From Trichoplax adhaerens (taxonomy: Eukaryota; Placozoa; Uniplacotomia; Trichoplacea; Trichoplacidae), in the NCBI RefSeq assembly GCF_000150275.1, contig NW_002060962.1:919588-983587 (forward strand): a stretch of DNA of 64,000 nucleotides, in the 5' to 3' direction. Under the pieces are notes generated by a model that was not told the DNA's origin, did not search any database, and worked only from the letters and a program-made list of their open reading frames with translations. The translations under genes and the position numbers were made by a program. Of this stretch, positions 35,474-47,400 are shown piece by piece (position 1 is the first letter of the stretch; every line of letters begins with the position of its first letter).

Positions 35474-38400
35474 ATGCCTAACAATGATATATGCCTTTTA
35501 TTCAGCAGTCGATCTCAAAGCCATACTACAGTTTTGGATAACGATGAAATTCAACAACTATTCAATAAATTTGCTACGGTCGTTAATGAAAAGAGATTTC
35601 TGAGTTTACGTAAATTTATGGCGGTAAGTCGATATAAAAGGTCTTATATGTTCATACAGTGCACAAGATTTATCAAAGCATTGCTCCTGGATCAATGGAA
35701 CTTTTATCTAGCCTTAAGTTGTAGCTGATTATGACTTAGCCTAATATTTCAATGATACAATTTTATTATAATTATAGATGATCAGCGAAAGCGGCATTCT
35801 GTTAGAAGATCCTCGACTTGCTGAGTCTGCTTTAAAAATTGAAGAACAATTGGATAAAGATGAGAATGGACTAATAGATATTGAAACTTTTCGAAAGTAA
35901 AATTTTGTTAAATGAAATTTAAGTTATAGTATTTTACTAGGATCATGTGTAGTTTAATAGAAATTCTACTATAACGCCAGTTGTGTGTTAATGAGTCGAA
36001 AGATGATAATAGTTGTTTCTTTGTTTTATTTATTTACACCGGCCAATCAACTGCAAGGTGCATTACCGGAAATATTGTTCTTATTATCAAAATTTGGCGA
36101 GATGATTTAATTATACCGAACTTTAAGGAATTTAAAACTATTATAGAAAATGGATACAACAAAGCGAAAGAGCTGAAGGGTGGAAAAGTAATCACTTCGA
36201 GAGCTATTTCTATGCTGTATAAACTGCGTCTGATGTAAATATCTTACCCTAGGCCATGTTGTGTATGTATCACCAAAATAGGTTGCAACTTATATTCCCC
36301 AGCTTTCAAGAGCCAGTCCGGATTATTGGGGTGTATCTATATGCACCATTGACGGACAGAGGTATTGCAAATTAAAAATGTATTCTAATGATTTTTGATA
36401 GTTTCTAGTAGTTTCATTTATTTAATTTTATTGTCATTTTACGCTATTAGTTACTGTATCAATTACTCCGTTATAATATTGCTAAGTAGAAACTGGGAAG
36501 TAAGCTACTTTAGTGAAATGTATGAATTATGGCTTATGACAATCTTTCAATAAGGAAGTTTAAAATTATACATTAGATACAATCTAGGCGATTATGATGT
36601 TCCTTTTTGCATGCAGTCCTGTAGCAAGTGTATCAGTTATGCGGTTGCCCTGAATGACTTATCCAGCGACTTCGTAAGAGTTATCTTAGCTAGAGTTAAA
36701 AATAAGAAATATATATATAGGTCATTTTTTATTGTCGTTCGATAGGAGGTCTGTACGATGCACGTCATTTTATTATTACATACAAAATCAATTTTTTGAA
36801 AATTAATAATTTAGGTACATCAATTCGTTGGTTATGAACCAAGTGGAGCAGTATTCAACGAATTAACGCTTAATGAACAAGGTTAATAGACATCCTAACG
36901 AACTTTATTACTTGCATATTTGCGTATGCGTTCAAGTATAATATTTTAAGGATTACAAACACAGCGTAAAGAACATACTTTTCACTTGCGTTGATATAGA
37001 CCAACCACACAGTCCCATGATTAATTCTGGTGCTATTATGGTTGCTGCATTACATAAGGTATCTTAACTTTTAAACGAATCTATAACGGGATTAATTGTG
37101 TATTAATGGAAATTGTTGTGCTTCAATCTCATGTATTCCATATATCGGTAGCCTGATCAACATCTGAGTGATAGATTTGAATACGTAAGTATTAGATTAA
37201 AGTTTCAATTTTAATAGCATATAGCTGTCTTCATCGATAGCTACCTACAACGAGCTGACATAATTCATTAATTATGTTTTAGATTATAAAGCAATTTAAG
37301 AAGGCGGCCGGAGGAGAATATGTAGGGTTCGATAATGCGACGTACGTTGATTAAATTATTCGAATAGGGTGTTTCTTACATGTAATATGTAAATGTAAAG
37401 CCTTTATCTATCTAGCTACAAATAAGTAATAGTTAACGTTCTTTGGGAATGAAGTATAGAATTTTATTTATTGTAGATACATATCAGAAAAGGAAACTGC
37501 TGATCGAAATTATGCACTAGCTTATTATATGAGAGAGAAGAAGGTAAATATACCATTAACCTTATTTCATTGCATTTGAATCTGAAGTATTTATGTTGTT
37601 AGGCTTTCCCACCTAATACTGTATTGGAGGATACCATGAATTTGTACTTTCAACTTTGCTCAACTGAAATTGATTGTTGTAGTGGAGCTGTAATGGCAGC
37701 AACATTAGCGAATGGTGGTATTTGCCCTATAACTGGTGAAAAGGTTACGTATATTTTACGCGTATGGTGATTGATGACGTTGAAAGAAATTTTGTAATGA
37801 AATAGAATGACTATTATAGCTTAAAGTTGAACCAATCAATTTTAGACATTTAGCCCTATAGCTGTCCGGGATACCTTATCGCAAATGTTTTCGTGTGGCA
37901 TGTATAACTACTCTGGGCAATTTGCATTTAAGGTAGTTACGGTGTTTATAATTATAAAAGATATCATGGATACCGTTACATTTACTGTTAGTCATATACG
38001 TTGTATATCCACGTAGTTTCTATATCTTGCATAAATTTAAAGAGTTGAATTTAATCAAATATTCCTATCTTAGATCGGTTTGCCTGCAAAATCTGGGGTT
38101 TCAGGAGCAATATTAATAGTTATTCCTAACGTTATGGGTATTTGTGTCTGGTCACCCCCGCTCGACAAGCAAGGCAACAGCGTTAGAGGATTGGAATTCT
38201 GCAATGTAATTTATTAGTACTTGTATACTTAAAAATAGCACGTCGTAATAAGTAAAAGTAATTGGTTACATATTGCCCTGACTACTGAACCTAATGTTTT
38301 TACTCAGTCATTAGTAGAACACTGTCGTTTTCATCGATTTGATAGCTTGCTTAAGCATTCGCAGACGAAGTTCGACCCTACAAATCGGTTTAACGATGAT

Positions 38401-39400
38401 AATACTGGTACACTAACTGCGATTCAATACGCCGCTTCACGTGGAGATTTAACGGCACTTAGACGGTATATTACAGTGAACAGCTAAATTCTTTAGATCT
38501 TCCTAGATTTCTAGAATGCGAGTGATATCTATCCTCATAGATGGATATTTTAGTTTTATTAGCACTAGCAAGGACTACCAAAAAGAAAGACACGGGACAG
38601 AAAACGCCTATTCACTATACTAATAACATGGAGGCTGATTATTTTTACTGGTCATTTCAACTGCACCGTATATCTGTAGCAGTATGCTATACTGTCCGCG
38701 ATTGACATCCAAATTAGCTGCAATTAGCCTGCTAAGTTGGTTTTGTGCAGTATGGTATACCGTTTCATCGGTACCGTATAGTAGAATGACCGAAAAACTG
38801 ATAAACCACTACATTATTTACACTAAAGACCGTTTCCTGTCCCATTTCTTTCTTTTTAGTAGTCCCTGATATTGATTTGAGACTAGTTTGATAGTAGATA
38901 AAGCCTCTCTTCTGTCACCCAGATTGAACGCTAGTAAGATATAATCTTGGGTTTGCAGATATTTTTTAAATGGATATAGACTTGACATTCCTGATTATGA
39001 TGGGAGAACTGCACTCCACCTTGCAGCAATCGGAGGTAAGCAGATACTCTGAAAATGGTACTGTAACAATTTATAATGCTCTTAGATCGGTAAAATTAAA
39101 AGATTGTTACTTCCATACGTTAAATAGGCCACGTAGCTGCTGTAAGATTTTTAGTGGAGAAATGTGATGTTCCTATTAATTATACAGATAGGTAATGCAT
39201 TATAAATAAATCATAATACTCGTATATCCAAAATTCACTTTTTAATTTTATTTTAAATGTCATTAATACGAGCTATCATCTATATTTTCCGTAATAGGTG
39301 GGGAAACACTCCGCTTGATGATGCTAAGAAATTTAACCGGCAACAAGTTATCGATATATTGAATAAGTTTCTTGATTCAGCTTCGAACTTTCCGAGATAG
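35474..39400 (+). CDS. GLS: Glutaminase (kidney/liver mitochondrial type)
   Basis: Seventeen exons keep phase: about 35474/35506-35623, 35778-35896, 36058-36187, 36282-36361, 36577-36673, 36815-36881, 37000-37058, 37152-37184, 37283-37341, 37477-37543, 37603-37743, 37846-37932, 38074-38205, 38308-38465, 38959-39035, 39128-39191, 39298-39400. The result is about 540 residues. An EF-hand-like N-terminal region precedes the serine-lactamase-like core. Catalytic Ser and Lys sit in QSCSK, followed by [14 protein letters not shown] (Glu and Asn ligands), [19 protein letters not shown] and LPAKSGVSG, all matching human GLS active-site segments. C-terminal ankyrin repeats include [10 protein letters not shown] and [10 protein letters not shown]. 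It hydrolyses glutamine to glutamate and ammonia. The 5' end is unsettled: ATG 35474 is the first in frame, but 35506 follows a good acceptor, and no transit peptide is visible. AATAAA is at 39765. Confidence 0.93.
38572..38865. mobile_element. MITE-like foldback element in a glutaminase intron
   Basis: The left arm starts GGACTACCAAAAAGAAAG and the right arm, read on the minus strand, starts GGACTACTAAAAAGAAAG. The arms continue to pair imperfectly for about 100 bases each, so nearly the whole 294-bp element is one inverted repeat. There is no transposase. A target-site duplication is not obvious. It lies between the 38308-38465 and 38959-39035 exons. Confidence 0.75.
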
Positions 39401-41517
39401 CTGTTGCTTTAGCTTGATATTCGGTTTATAGTATTCTAAGTATGATTTCGGAAGAACATATTTGTAAAACGAATTTATACTTTAATCTTTTAATCATACA
39501 ATTCTATATAAAAATGCACTCTAATGCGTCAGTTCTTAACGTATCGCATGGTTGCAATATTACCAAGAGGTTACATGCCTTGATATAAATTGATTGCGAT
39601 AGCCCATGACTTTCTTAGTGATAATAGATTGCTTTATTGACTAATTGAAGAAATGTCTCGGGATCGAGATTGAAGGTTTCTTACTGCGCAAACAGTTTAT
39701 TTATCGTCTTATTCTCGTATGTATTTTGTATAGATATATGTCGTTATGAAATTAACCATTGTCTAATAAATGCTAGTAATTATTATTATGCTATTAAATA
39801 ATTATTATTCATTACAAACCTTACTGCACGAAGGTAAGGGCGCAATCCTGTTTCTGAAAGCTAATAGTATCGATAATACTTATGTTATGGTGGCAAGTTA
39901 TAGCAGATGCAGGCATGAATAATGACTGTTCCGGAAAATCAGATTTATCCATTAACAGTGCTACCTATATTAGTCACTTTAAAGGCATGCATGACTTTGA
40001 GATGTTATACAGTAACATAGAAATTTTCATACCAGATTTTGTGCTAATAGTAATTGCAACATTAATTAACTAAAGTGTGCTATATTTTATTGTGTTGTAA
40101 TTGTATTAGCCAGTGTGATGCTCTACTATAACAGACACTGATTTTAAAATGATAATTTATGTCATCGCTTTAAAAATCAGAATCTTCTACCAAAACATTA
40201 CCGGAGCTAGCATGTTCGGTAACGATTATGTGTATTAATTTCTAGCTTATACACTCCAATATAAGGTAAGATAAATTATAAGCTATCAAGATATTTTCCA
40301 GCCCTGTAATTATTTGCAACAGCTTATTTTAGCATATGATAGATACCATTAATGCTTTATGTGAAGTGATGAAGAATTAAGAAATAAATCATATAACCCA
40401 TAAATATCTTAAAGGAATTAATAGATTTTTTACGTAATATCTCTGGATTACTTAAATCAGGGCGGATCTTGATGTTGATGATTTTATGACTTCAATGCTA
40501 AGTAACTAATAGTGTCATGAATATTCAATTTGATTACTTTAGACCGTTGTACGTCACGATAACTGTGAAAAAATAAGATTGAACAATATAAAACCATTTC
40601 GATGACCTCTTTCAATTCTCATCCGCTTTTAGATTAATTTTACTGCCTAAGATTGATATTTGCACTCATTGACTCATTGATGACAACGAACTGCTTATAG
40701 CTCACGATAGGGTAAACATCGAAGGTATATTAATAATAAAGTTAGGAATGAGTTAACTACATTATTCATTATGATCTAAATTGACTAAACTACGAAAGAT
40801 GACTAAATTTCAAGTCTTCATCATTGTTAGAGAAGCATTATAGTTCAGGTAACTCGTTGAATACTACTTAACATGTGATAAATATTATTAAAATTGAATA
40901 GTTACGTCAGTTGCATACTATTAGTCATCGTCAGCAATGTAATCTAATATCAGTAATTTATATCAAGACGCTTAATCATGTCATGTAATTAGCTAATACA
41001 ATATACTGTATTAATGAAGTTGAATATTAATAAGTTTGTTATTTATTGATTCATCATTGTTGACAATAATAGATTGAAATAAAAATTATCTTTCCACCAT
41101 CCTAGGTAAATAGATTTAGAGAACGTAATGAATAAAGTGTCCGGAGTTGTATCCGTTGCAGATTAGTACTTGATAGCGACACTATAACAGCCATTGATGA
41201 TTTTATTTTTCGCTGACTTAACCCTGAGAATGATATTATAGGTCAAGGTTAGGGATACAATTCTTTAAAGGCTATATCCAATTCTCTCATACTAAATCAA
41301 CCTTTTCTTGAGTGCTGTACTTTTAGTCAATATCACAGTAGATATCCGCAAGTGCTGAAAGGGACAAGGTCATTTTTGCGAACTTAGGGAAAAGAGAGCC
41401 AATTCATTTCATTTTCTTCTTTAATCGTCTAAGTTTTATTATTTTTGTGCATATTTTTATTACCGGATGTGGTTATTATTTATGGTTAGATAGAGAATGA
41501 TATGATTATCTTCAATC
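39401..41517. other. Intergenic, glutaminase to receptor
   Basis: Contains the glutaminase polyadenylation signal (39765-39770). A 63-codon ATG frame at 39882 resembles no family. No RNA gene or repeat array seen. The last part is the presumed promoter of the class C receptor. Confidence 0.6.
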
Positions 41518-44475
41518 ATGTATAGCCATCAGCGCAGATTTCAACTTTTAATCGGTTTGGTAACTTTATCACAGTATTTTCTTTTACTCGTATATTGCAG
41601 CTTTACAGTTGAATATGACCGCTCGACTAACACAACTGTCGAATCAATTATTCAAAATGGTGATATTGTCCTAGGTGGATTATTTTCGATCCATAACATT
41701 GATGAGTTACCAGTTCATTTAAGCCATTGTGGTAAATTGAGTTTACACGATTTACTGAGGGCCATATCAATGCAGGAAACTATCAATGCCATAAACCAAG
41801 ACAACACCATCCTACCTAATGTTTCCCTTGGATATCGGATTATTGATGACTGTAACAGTTTAAGTCGTGTCACTCATGCAACTGTCCAATTTGTGATTGA
41901 TGAAGAAAACCATCTACTCCGATATAATCGTCAACGCTGTCAAACGGTGGAGAAAGAAAAAGGAAAAAATCGTGTTAGTTGTGTGATTGGTGCCGCATCA
42001 TCAAGTCGATCCCAAGCTGTCGCCAACATCTTAGGCTCTTATCACATACCTCAAATTAGTTATGCCTCGACGAGTACAATATTCAACGATAAAAATATTT
42101 ATCCTTATTTCCTACGTACAGTCCCATCCGATCTATTGCAAGCTCGCGCTCTTGCCGATATTATTAAATTTTATAAATGGTCCTACATTGCCGTGGTAGC
42201 ATCATCAGATACTTATGGAACTTCAGCTTTAGCATCATTTAGAAAATACATGGTTAATAGCCCTGTTTGTTTTGCCGTCGAAGAGATTGTTTCCAGTATC
42301 AATCGTCAAGCAAGTGCAAAAGCGATCGTAAAAAAATTAAAGACTGCGTATAATGCCACAGTAATTGTATTATTTACACAAAAATGGGATAATACAGCTT
42401 TAATGCAAGAACTTTGGCAGCAAAATGTGACTGATCGAATCTATTTAACATCGGAAACAACAGTGGATAAGTCGTTTTTTCGCCCACCTTACGGCAAACA
42501 GTTGTTTCAAGGTATGTTAGTAACTGGTGATCCTTATCAGGTCGATTTAACGCGGCAGAATGTATCTTATCCCGTAGCTAATCTATCATTATATCACAAT
42601 AATCCATGGATTAAACAATTTTTTACTACGAATTGTTTACAAGCACCGTCTATACCACATCAACATACATTATCCGAATTTATCAAATTTGAGCATTTAT
42701 GTGATTCGAGAGAATCTAAACGAGAACCTATACCCTATGAAGAGTTCTTTGTTCGCGATTTAACTGTTGTTAATGCTATTTCAGCCGTTGCAGCAGCAAT
42801 TCATAATATGTTAACTTGTCAGGAAGGCAAGGGATTACTAGCTAATGGGCGATGCCCTAATATTACAGCTCAGACGGTGGATTTGATTGTAACAGAAGAA
42901 CTCATGATCTATCTTAAAAATGTCCAATTTACAAGTATCTTGGGACAATTTCGTTTCAGTCCCACAGGTGATGGACCTGAACGATATAGTATTTCCGCCT
43001 TAAACTTATATGATGATTTTTATCATTTTAAGCCTGTGGCTTTATGGTCAGTTAATCAGCAAACAGATGAAGTTATGATTACACAATTATCGAATAAAAT
43101 TATTTGGAAATATGGTAGCGATATACCATCTTCACGTTGTATGAATGATTGTCCGCCCGGTACACGAATTTCTTTCTATCCATGGTCACCTTGTTGTGGT
43201 ATATGTCTACCGTGTAAAAGAATTGGATTTACCAATACTACGAATTCGTTATCCTGCCATCCATGCCCATTAGGCCTAGTGCCTAATTCAAATGCAACAG
43301 GTTGTATTCCCTTACCCATAGTCTATCTTCATTTTAGCCAACTACCGGCAATCATCATTATTGGGTTATCGATTTCTGGTGCGGTTATTGCAATCTTCTA
43401 TATCGCCGTTTTCATTCGATATCGTAAAACACCTGTGATTAAAAGTGCTCATTTCTCGCATAGCTTAGCTCAATTAATTGCAGTTATTATGAATTACAGC
43501 GTTCCATTATTCTTTATGGGTGAACCAACGGATATATTGTGCATGGCACAGACTTTTACATTTGGAACACTCTGTACGTTATTATTATCTTTGTTATTAG
43601 TTAAAACTTATCGAATCGTTAGCATATTTAGTAATGTCATGACCAATAGTAAAATAGTTTCACGCAGTAGAATTATTAAAGCGAATATTATTCAACTTTC
43701 AATTATTTTTTCTTTAACGGGTACAGTGATTATTTTTATGGCCGTCTGGTTTGCTATTCAACCACCACGTGCTCAATATGATTATACCGATATTGCTATC
43801 TATCACGAGTGCTCTATGGTCTTGTCCACTTATACTTTAATTACGGTCATTTATATCCTCATTATAATGGCGGCTTGCCTATATTTAGCCTTTCGTGCAA
43901 GAAAATTACCTCAAAATTTTAATGAAGCTAAATTTATTTCATTTGCAATGATTACTATAATCTTATCGTGGGCGGCATTTGTACCTGCTTACGCTGGTAC
44001 AAAAGGTCTCTACCGTAATACTGCTTCCTGTTTGGCAGTTATTTCAACCAATACCGCCATTCTATGCTGTATATTTACTCCAAAAATCTATATCATTTAC
44101 TTCAGGCCAGAAAGGAATAATCAAAAAATGGTACAACAATCAACCATGAATTTTATGGTTAAGCATTCCGTCCAATCTGTTAATACTGGATCGAATCAAA
44201 GGTATAATGTCTCTGATAACTCTACCTACACAAGCGATAAGAATCTTTTAGACAAGGCAGGAAAATTAACCAAATTCAACAAAGTAGCAACTAAGCGTAC
44301 TGAAGAAAATAAAAGTAGTCAACATCATGATTCATTGTCTACTTTATCAAGTAGTCTAGGGCATCAATTAAGCGATTCGACTAACGTAACATCACATACA
44401 GATGTTCATATTGAAGAAGAACAAGATAATCAAGAGGATGAAAATAATGCACAGCAACAATTTCATGCTTTTTAA
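41518..44475 (+). CDS. Metabotropic-glutamate-receptor-like class C GPCR, intronless
   Basis: One exon, 985 residues. A hydrophobic signal sequence (about 8-29) is followed by a Venus-flytrap ligand domain (about 45-480) and the nine-cysteine linker domain (about 538-603: CMNDCPPG, WSPCCGICLPC, CHPCPLG, GCIPLP). Seven TM helices run from about 607 to 862 and close with FTPKIYIIYFRPERN, the class C end motif. A Ser/Asn/Gln-rich acidic tail of about 120 residues follows. Ligand-site positions match mGluR1: Ser161-163 (S165), Thr185 in SYASTS (T188) and Tyr233 (Y236), but Glu313 stands at mGluR1 D318. The ligand is therefore probably an alpha-amino acid, possibly glutamate (inference). Long third TM-loop segments are short, as in mGluRs. 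AATAAA is at 44565-44570, 90 bases after the stop. Confidence 0.93.
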   Translation: MYSHQRRFQLLIGLVTLSQYFLLLVYCSFTVEYDRSTNTTVESIIQNGDIVLGGLFSIHNIDELPVHLSHCGKLSLHDLLRAISMQETINAINQDNTILPNVSLGYRIIDDCNSLSRVTHATVQFVIDEENHLLRYNRQRCQTVEKEKGKNRVSCVIGAASSSRSQAVANILGSYHIPQISYASTSTIFNDKNIYPYFLRTVPSDLLQARALADIIKFYKWSYIAVVASSDTYGTSALASFRKYMVNSPVCFAVEEIVSSINRQASAKAIVKKLKTAYNATVIVLFTQKWDNTALMQELWQQNVTDRIYLTSETTVDKSFFRPPYGKQLFQGMLVTGDPYQVDLTRQNVSYPVANLSLYHNNPWIKQFFTTNCLQAPSIPHQHTLSEFIKFEHLCDSRESKREPIPYEEFFVRDLTVVNAISAVAAAIHNMLTCQEGKGLLANGRCPNITAQTVDLIVTEELMIYLKNVQFTSILGQFRFSPTGDGPERYSISALNLYDDFYHFKPVALWSVNQQTDEVMITQLSNKIIWKYGSDIPSSRCMNDCPPGTRISFYPWSPCCGICLPCKRIGFTNTTNSLSCHPCPLGLVPNSNATGCIPLPIVYLHFSQLPAIIIIGLSISGAVIAIFYIAVFIRYRKTPVIKSAHFSHSLAQLIAVIMNYSVPLFFMGEPTDILCMAQTFTFGTLCTLLLSLLLVKTYRIVSIFSNVMTNSKIVSRSRIIKANIIQLSIIFSLTGTVIIFMAVWFAIQPPRAQYDYTDIAIYHECSMVLSTYTLITVIYILIIMAACLYLAFRARKLPQNFNEAKFISFAMITIILSWAAFVPAYAGTKGLYRNTASCLAVISTNTAILCCIFTPKIYIIYFRPERNNQKMVQQSTMNFMVKHSVQSVNTGSNQRYNVSDNSTYTSDKNLLDKAGKLTKFNKVATKRTEENKSSQHHDSLSTLSSSLGHQLSDSTNVTSHTDVHIEEEQDNQEDENNAQQQFHAF

Positions 44476-47400
44476 AATATTGTTTGGATAATTTGTCATA
44501 TGGAATTATCTGTATTAGACTAAGAATATGATAATGTAGATAAATTGCTTGCAAATTTTTATCCAATAAATAGAAGACTTAATTACTACGGTACATGGAT
44601 ACGCTATTCATTTTTTGCAATAACTCTATTAAATGTTGAATAATATTACAGTTATGCAGCAATGGCGACTAGTAAATTTAAGATATTACAAATTATTACT
44701 AATAATAACAGTAAAGAGTAGTCTTTATAGCTAGATAAAAAATAAATCAAGACAAAATTGTTTTGATATAATTTTAATGATTTAGCAAATAGCCTTTCCC
44801 TATCACATATGAGACGCTAATTAAATTAAGTAAGTGACGCGAAATTTCAATTACGCGTTAAATTTCATTTATTAGATGAAATTTGGCTTTGGAAGTAAAT
44901 TTATTATGCATATGATCTTGTATATTTAATAGCTTTAATACGATATAATCCGAAAATATTTCGATTTTATCCTTAATCTATTCAATATTCATGCTGAATT
45001 TATAAACCGCTAAATTAAAAATATTAAAAGAATACGTTAATCAAATATCTTGTTCGAAGACAAATATATATAGAAATAGACATTATATTGCGTAAACTCC
45101 CGGAAAATTTGTTTACGTGTAGATATAACGTAAGCATTACGTTTTATATTTTAGCGTTAGCATTGCTGCAGTTATTATCTAAAATTTATTGGTATGATAG
45201 TTAAAAAGTTTAACTACAAAGTTTAAGTATACACGGCTGATGAATGTTTCGGAATTCCAATAAAATAAATTATTGAGAATTTTCTTGAGTAGGGGTAAAT
45301 GTTCGTTGTAATCAAGATGTAACGTCTCAAAGTTACTAAGATTCACCTGTTAATTCAAAAATTGGAAAACAAAAATTGCAGCATAGTTCAATAGCATCTA
45401 ATAGTAATTAAGGTCCTTCTAATTTCTTACGCATCTGCTAAAATACTAGTAGATACTTTTAGAACCCTTAAAATATAGATTAAGATTCTAGTATGATTCC
45501 TTAATGTGAATCAGTAGTTGCAGCTATTTTATTTTCCAGCTACCGGTTGTACTTCCTGCTGTTTCCTTTGGATAGTGGTATAGATTAATTGATTTATTAG
45601 TCGTAAACTGCATCGGAAAGGCCATTACTATTCTACATAATAATAGCAAGTAACACTATCCTATGTAATCGTAATAATTTACAAAAGTCGAAATTATTAC
45701 TTAATCTGTCCCCTGCTTATGAATGCTGATAAAAATGTCATAACATACACAGATCAGTATCAATTGATGATAATATTTTTGAAATACAATCACTTATGTC
45801 GAGCAGCATTCTAACTAGTAATTGACTTACTAATTAGTTAAAATATGATACGAATAATCCTTGCAGTTTTACTTCGTATACTATTTAAAAATAAAAGATC
45901 ATGATTTATTGCCAACTTGTCATAATTTTTAAGATTTTAATATTTCAAAATTCAAAACAGTATTGTCTCTTGATGTCTAACGAGCGAGTTAACATGTCAA
46001 GATATTAATTTGTTAACATATCATCAAAAATAGTCTGGGATTATGTTAAGCACTTTGAAATTTATGATAGCATCCATTAATATATAAAGGATATAATTGG
46101 AGGTTATATACATGAATTAAACAAGCTAGCAATGAGATCATCATGATTAGTAAGCTGCAAATAATGACTTTCAGTAGTATTGATGTGATAAAGTGGATTA
46201 GCTTAGGGTCCTTACCGTACTCTCAGACTACCGAACACGAAAATCATTTTTTGCGTAGAAGCGTGGGTAACTCGGCACCTTAGAAGGCCATCATTAAAGG
46301 TAAGCATTAATGTTTACTACCTTTCGTTTTGCTGCTTAATAGCTAGAAAGTATATTATAAGAAACATTAATTTTAATTATAGTTATAACAGTCAGTGAAG
46401 ATATTGAGTGTGAGTATTTTATATAATTCAAGTATTTACACTATCAACCCTATCCCATAGCTTACAGAAGATCATAGTTAGGCTACGCTAGCTTCTAAAT
46501 GCAATACGAACAATGGCAGCTCGAAACAAATTTACATTTGTGATAAGTAAAGCAGCCTTCATGATGAGCTAAATTATTAATATTATTCATTTAATCTGTA
46601 AATAATTACACTTATCTCTATTAAGAAATGATAGAACATTATATGCAGCTTCTTATTTTTTACTCTAATAGGCGATAATGCAATTTGGTACTAGTAATAA
46701 GGGTTTATTATCTATTACAAAAGAACAGCTGCTTAAATGCTTTACTAGCTGTAAATAGGAAATACTACGTTCTAAGCAAATATTATTACTAAAACATACA
46801 CGGTATGTAGTCGATTATCTTTGCTTAATTTAACTCTGGTGAGGGAAATTATAAGGGTTTAATATCTATTTAGCTATCAGTAAATAGTATCATCGGATTT
46901 ATTGCTTACGAGAGATAAATTCATTTTATCTGAATATTGATTAAAAATTCAATTTATATCTAATAATTGCACTTAGAACTGGTGCAACATTGAAAGAACT
47001 ACAGTTACAAATAATTGACCTATAACTTTTAGCTACTGACTTCGGCTACGGTTAAAATTGTTTTCATTTAAACGCAAATTTACTGCATCGCTACCTATAA
47101 ATGCTTATGTTGTTCTCTAGTACCCGTAGGCTTCCTTGACTATAGCATTTTAGCCTATAAATATTCCATATTTTTATTGGTGTGACGATAGCGAACTCAA
47201 AATATAAAACTTATTAAGTAATTAAGTTATTATTAAAAAATCTTCTGTACATAGATATATTAGTAATTATGAATATGTGATAACTATTATGATTGTTGCA
47301 GAATATTAATTAATATACATTTTTTATTAATAGATTTTTCAGGGTGTTGTTGAGATGTTATTATTAAAAATAGTTATTAATTTATATATCTAGTGATTAA

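Noticed and set aside
39882-40073. 63-codon ATG frame downstream of glutaminase
   Set aside because: No homology recognised; lies at the 3' flank beyond the likely polyadenylation signal and has no splice context.
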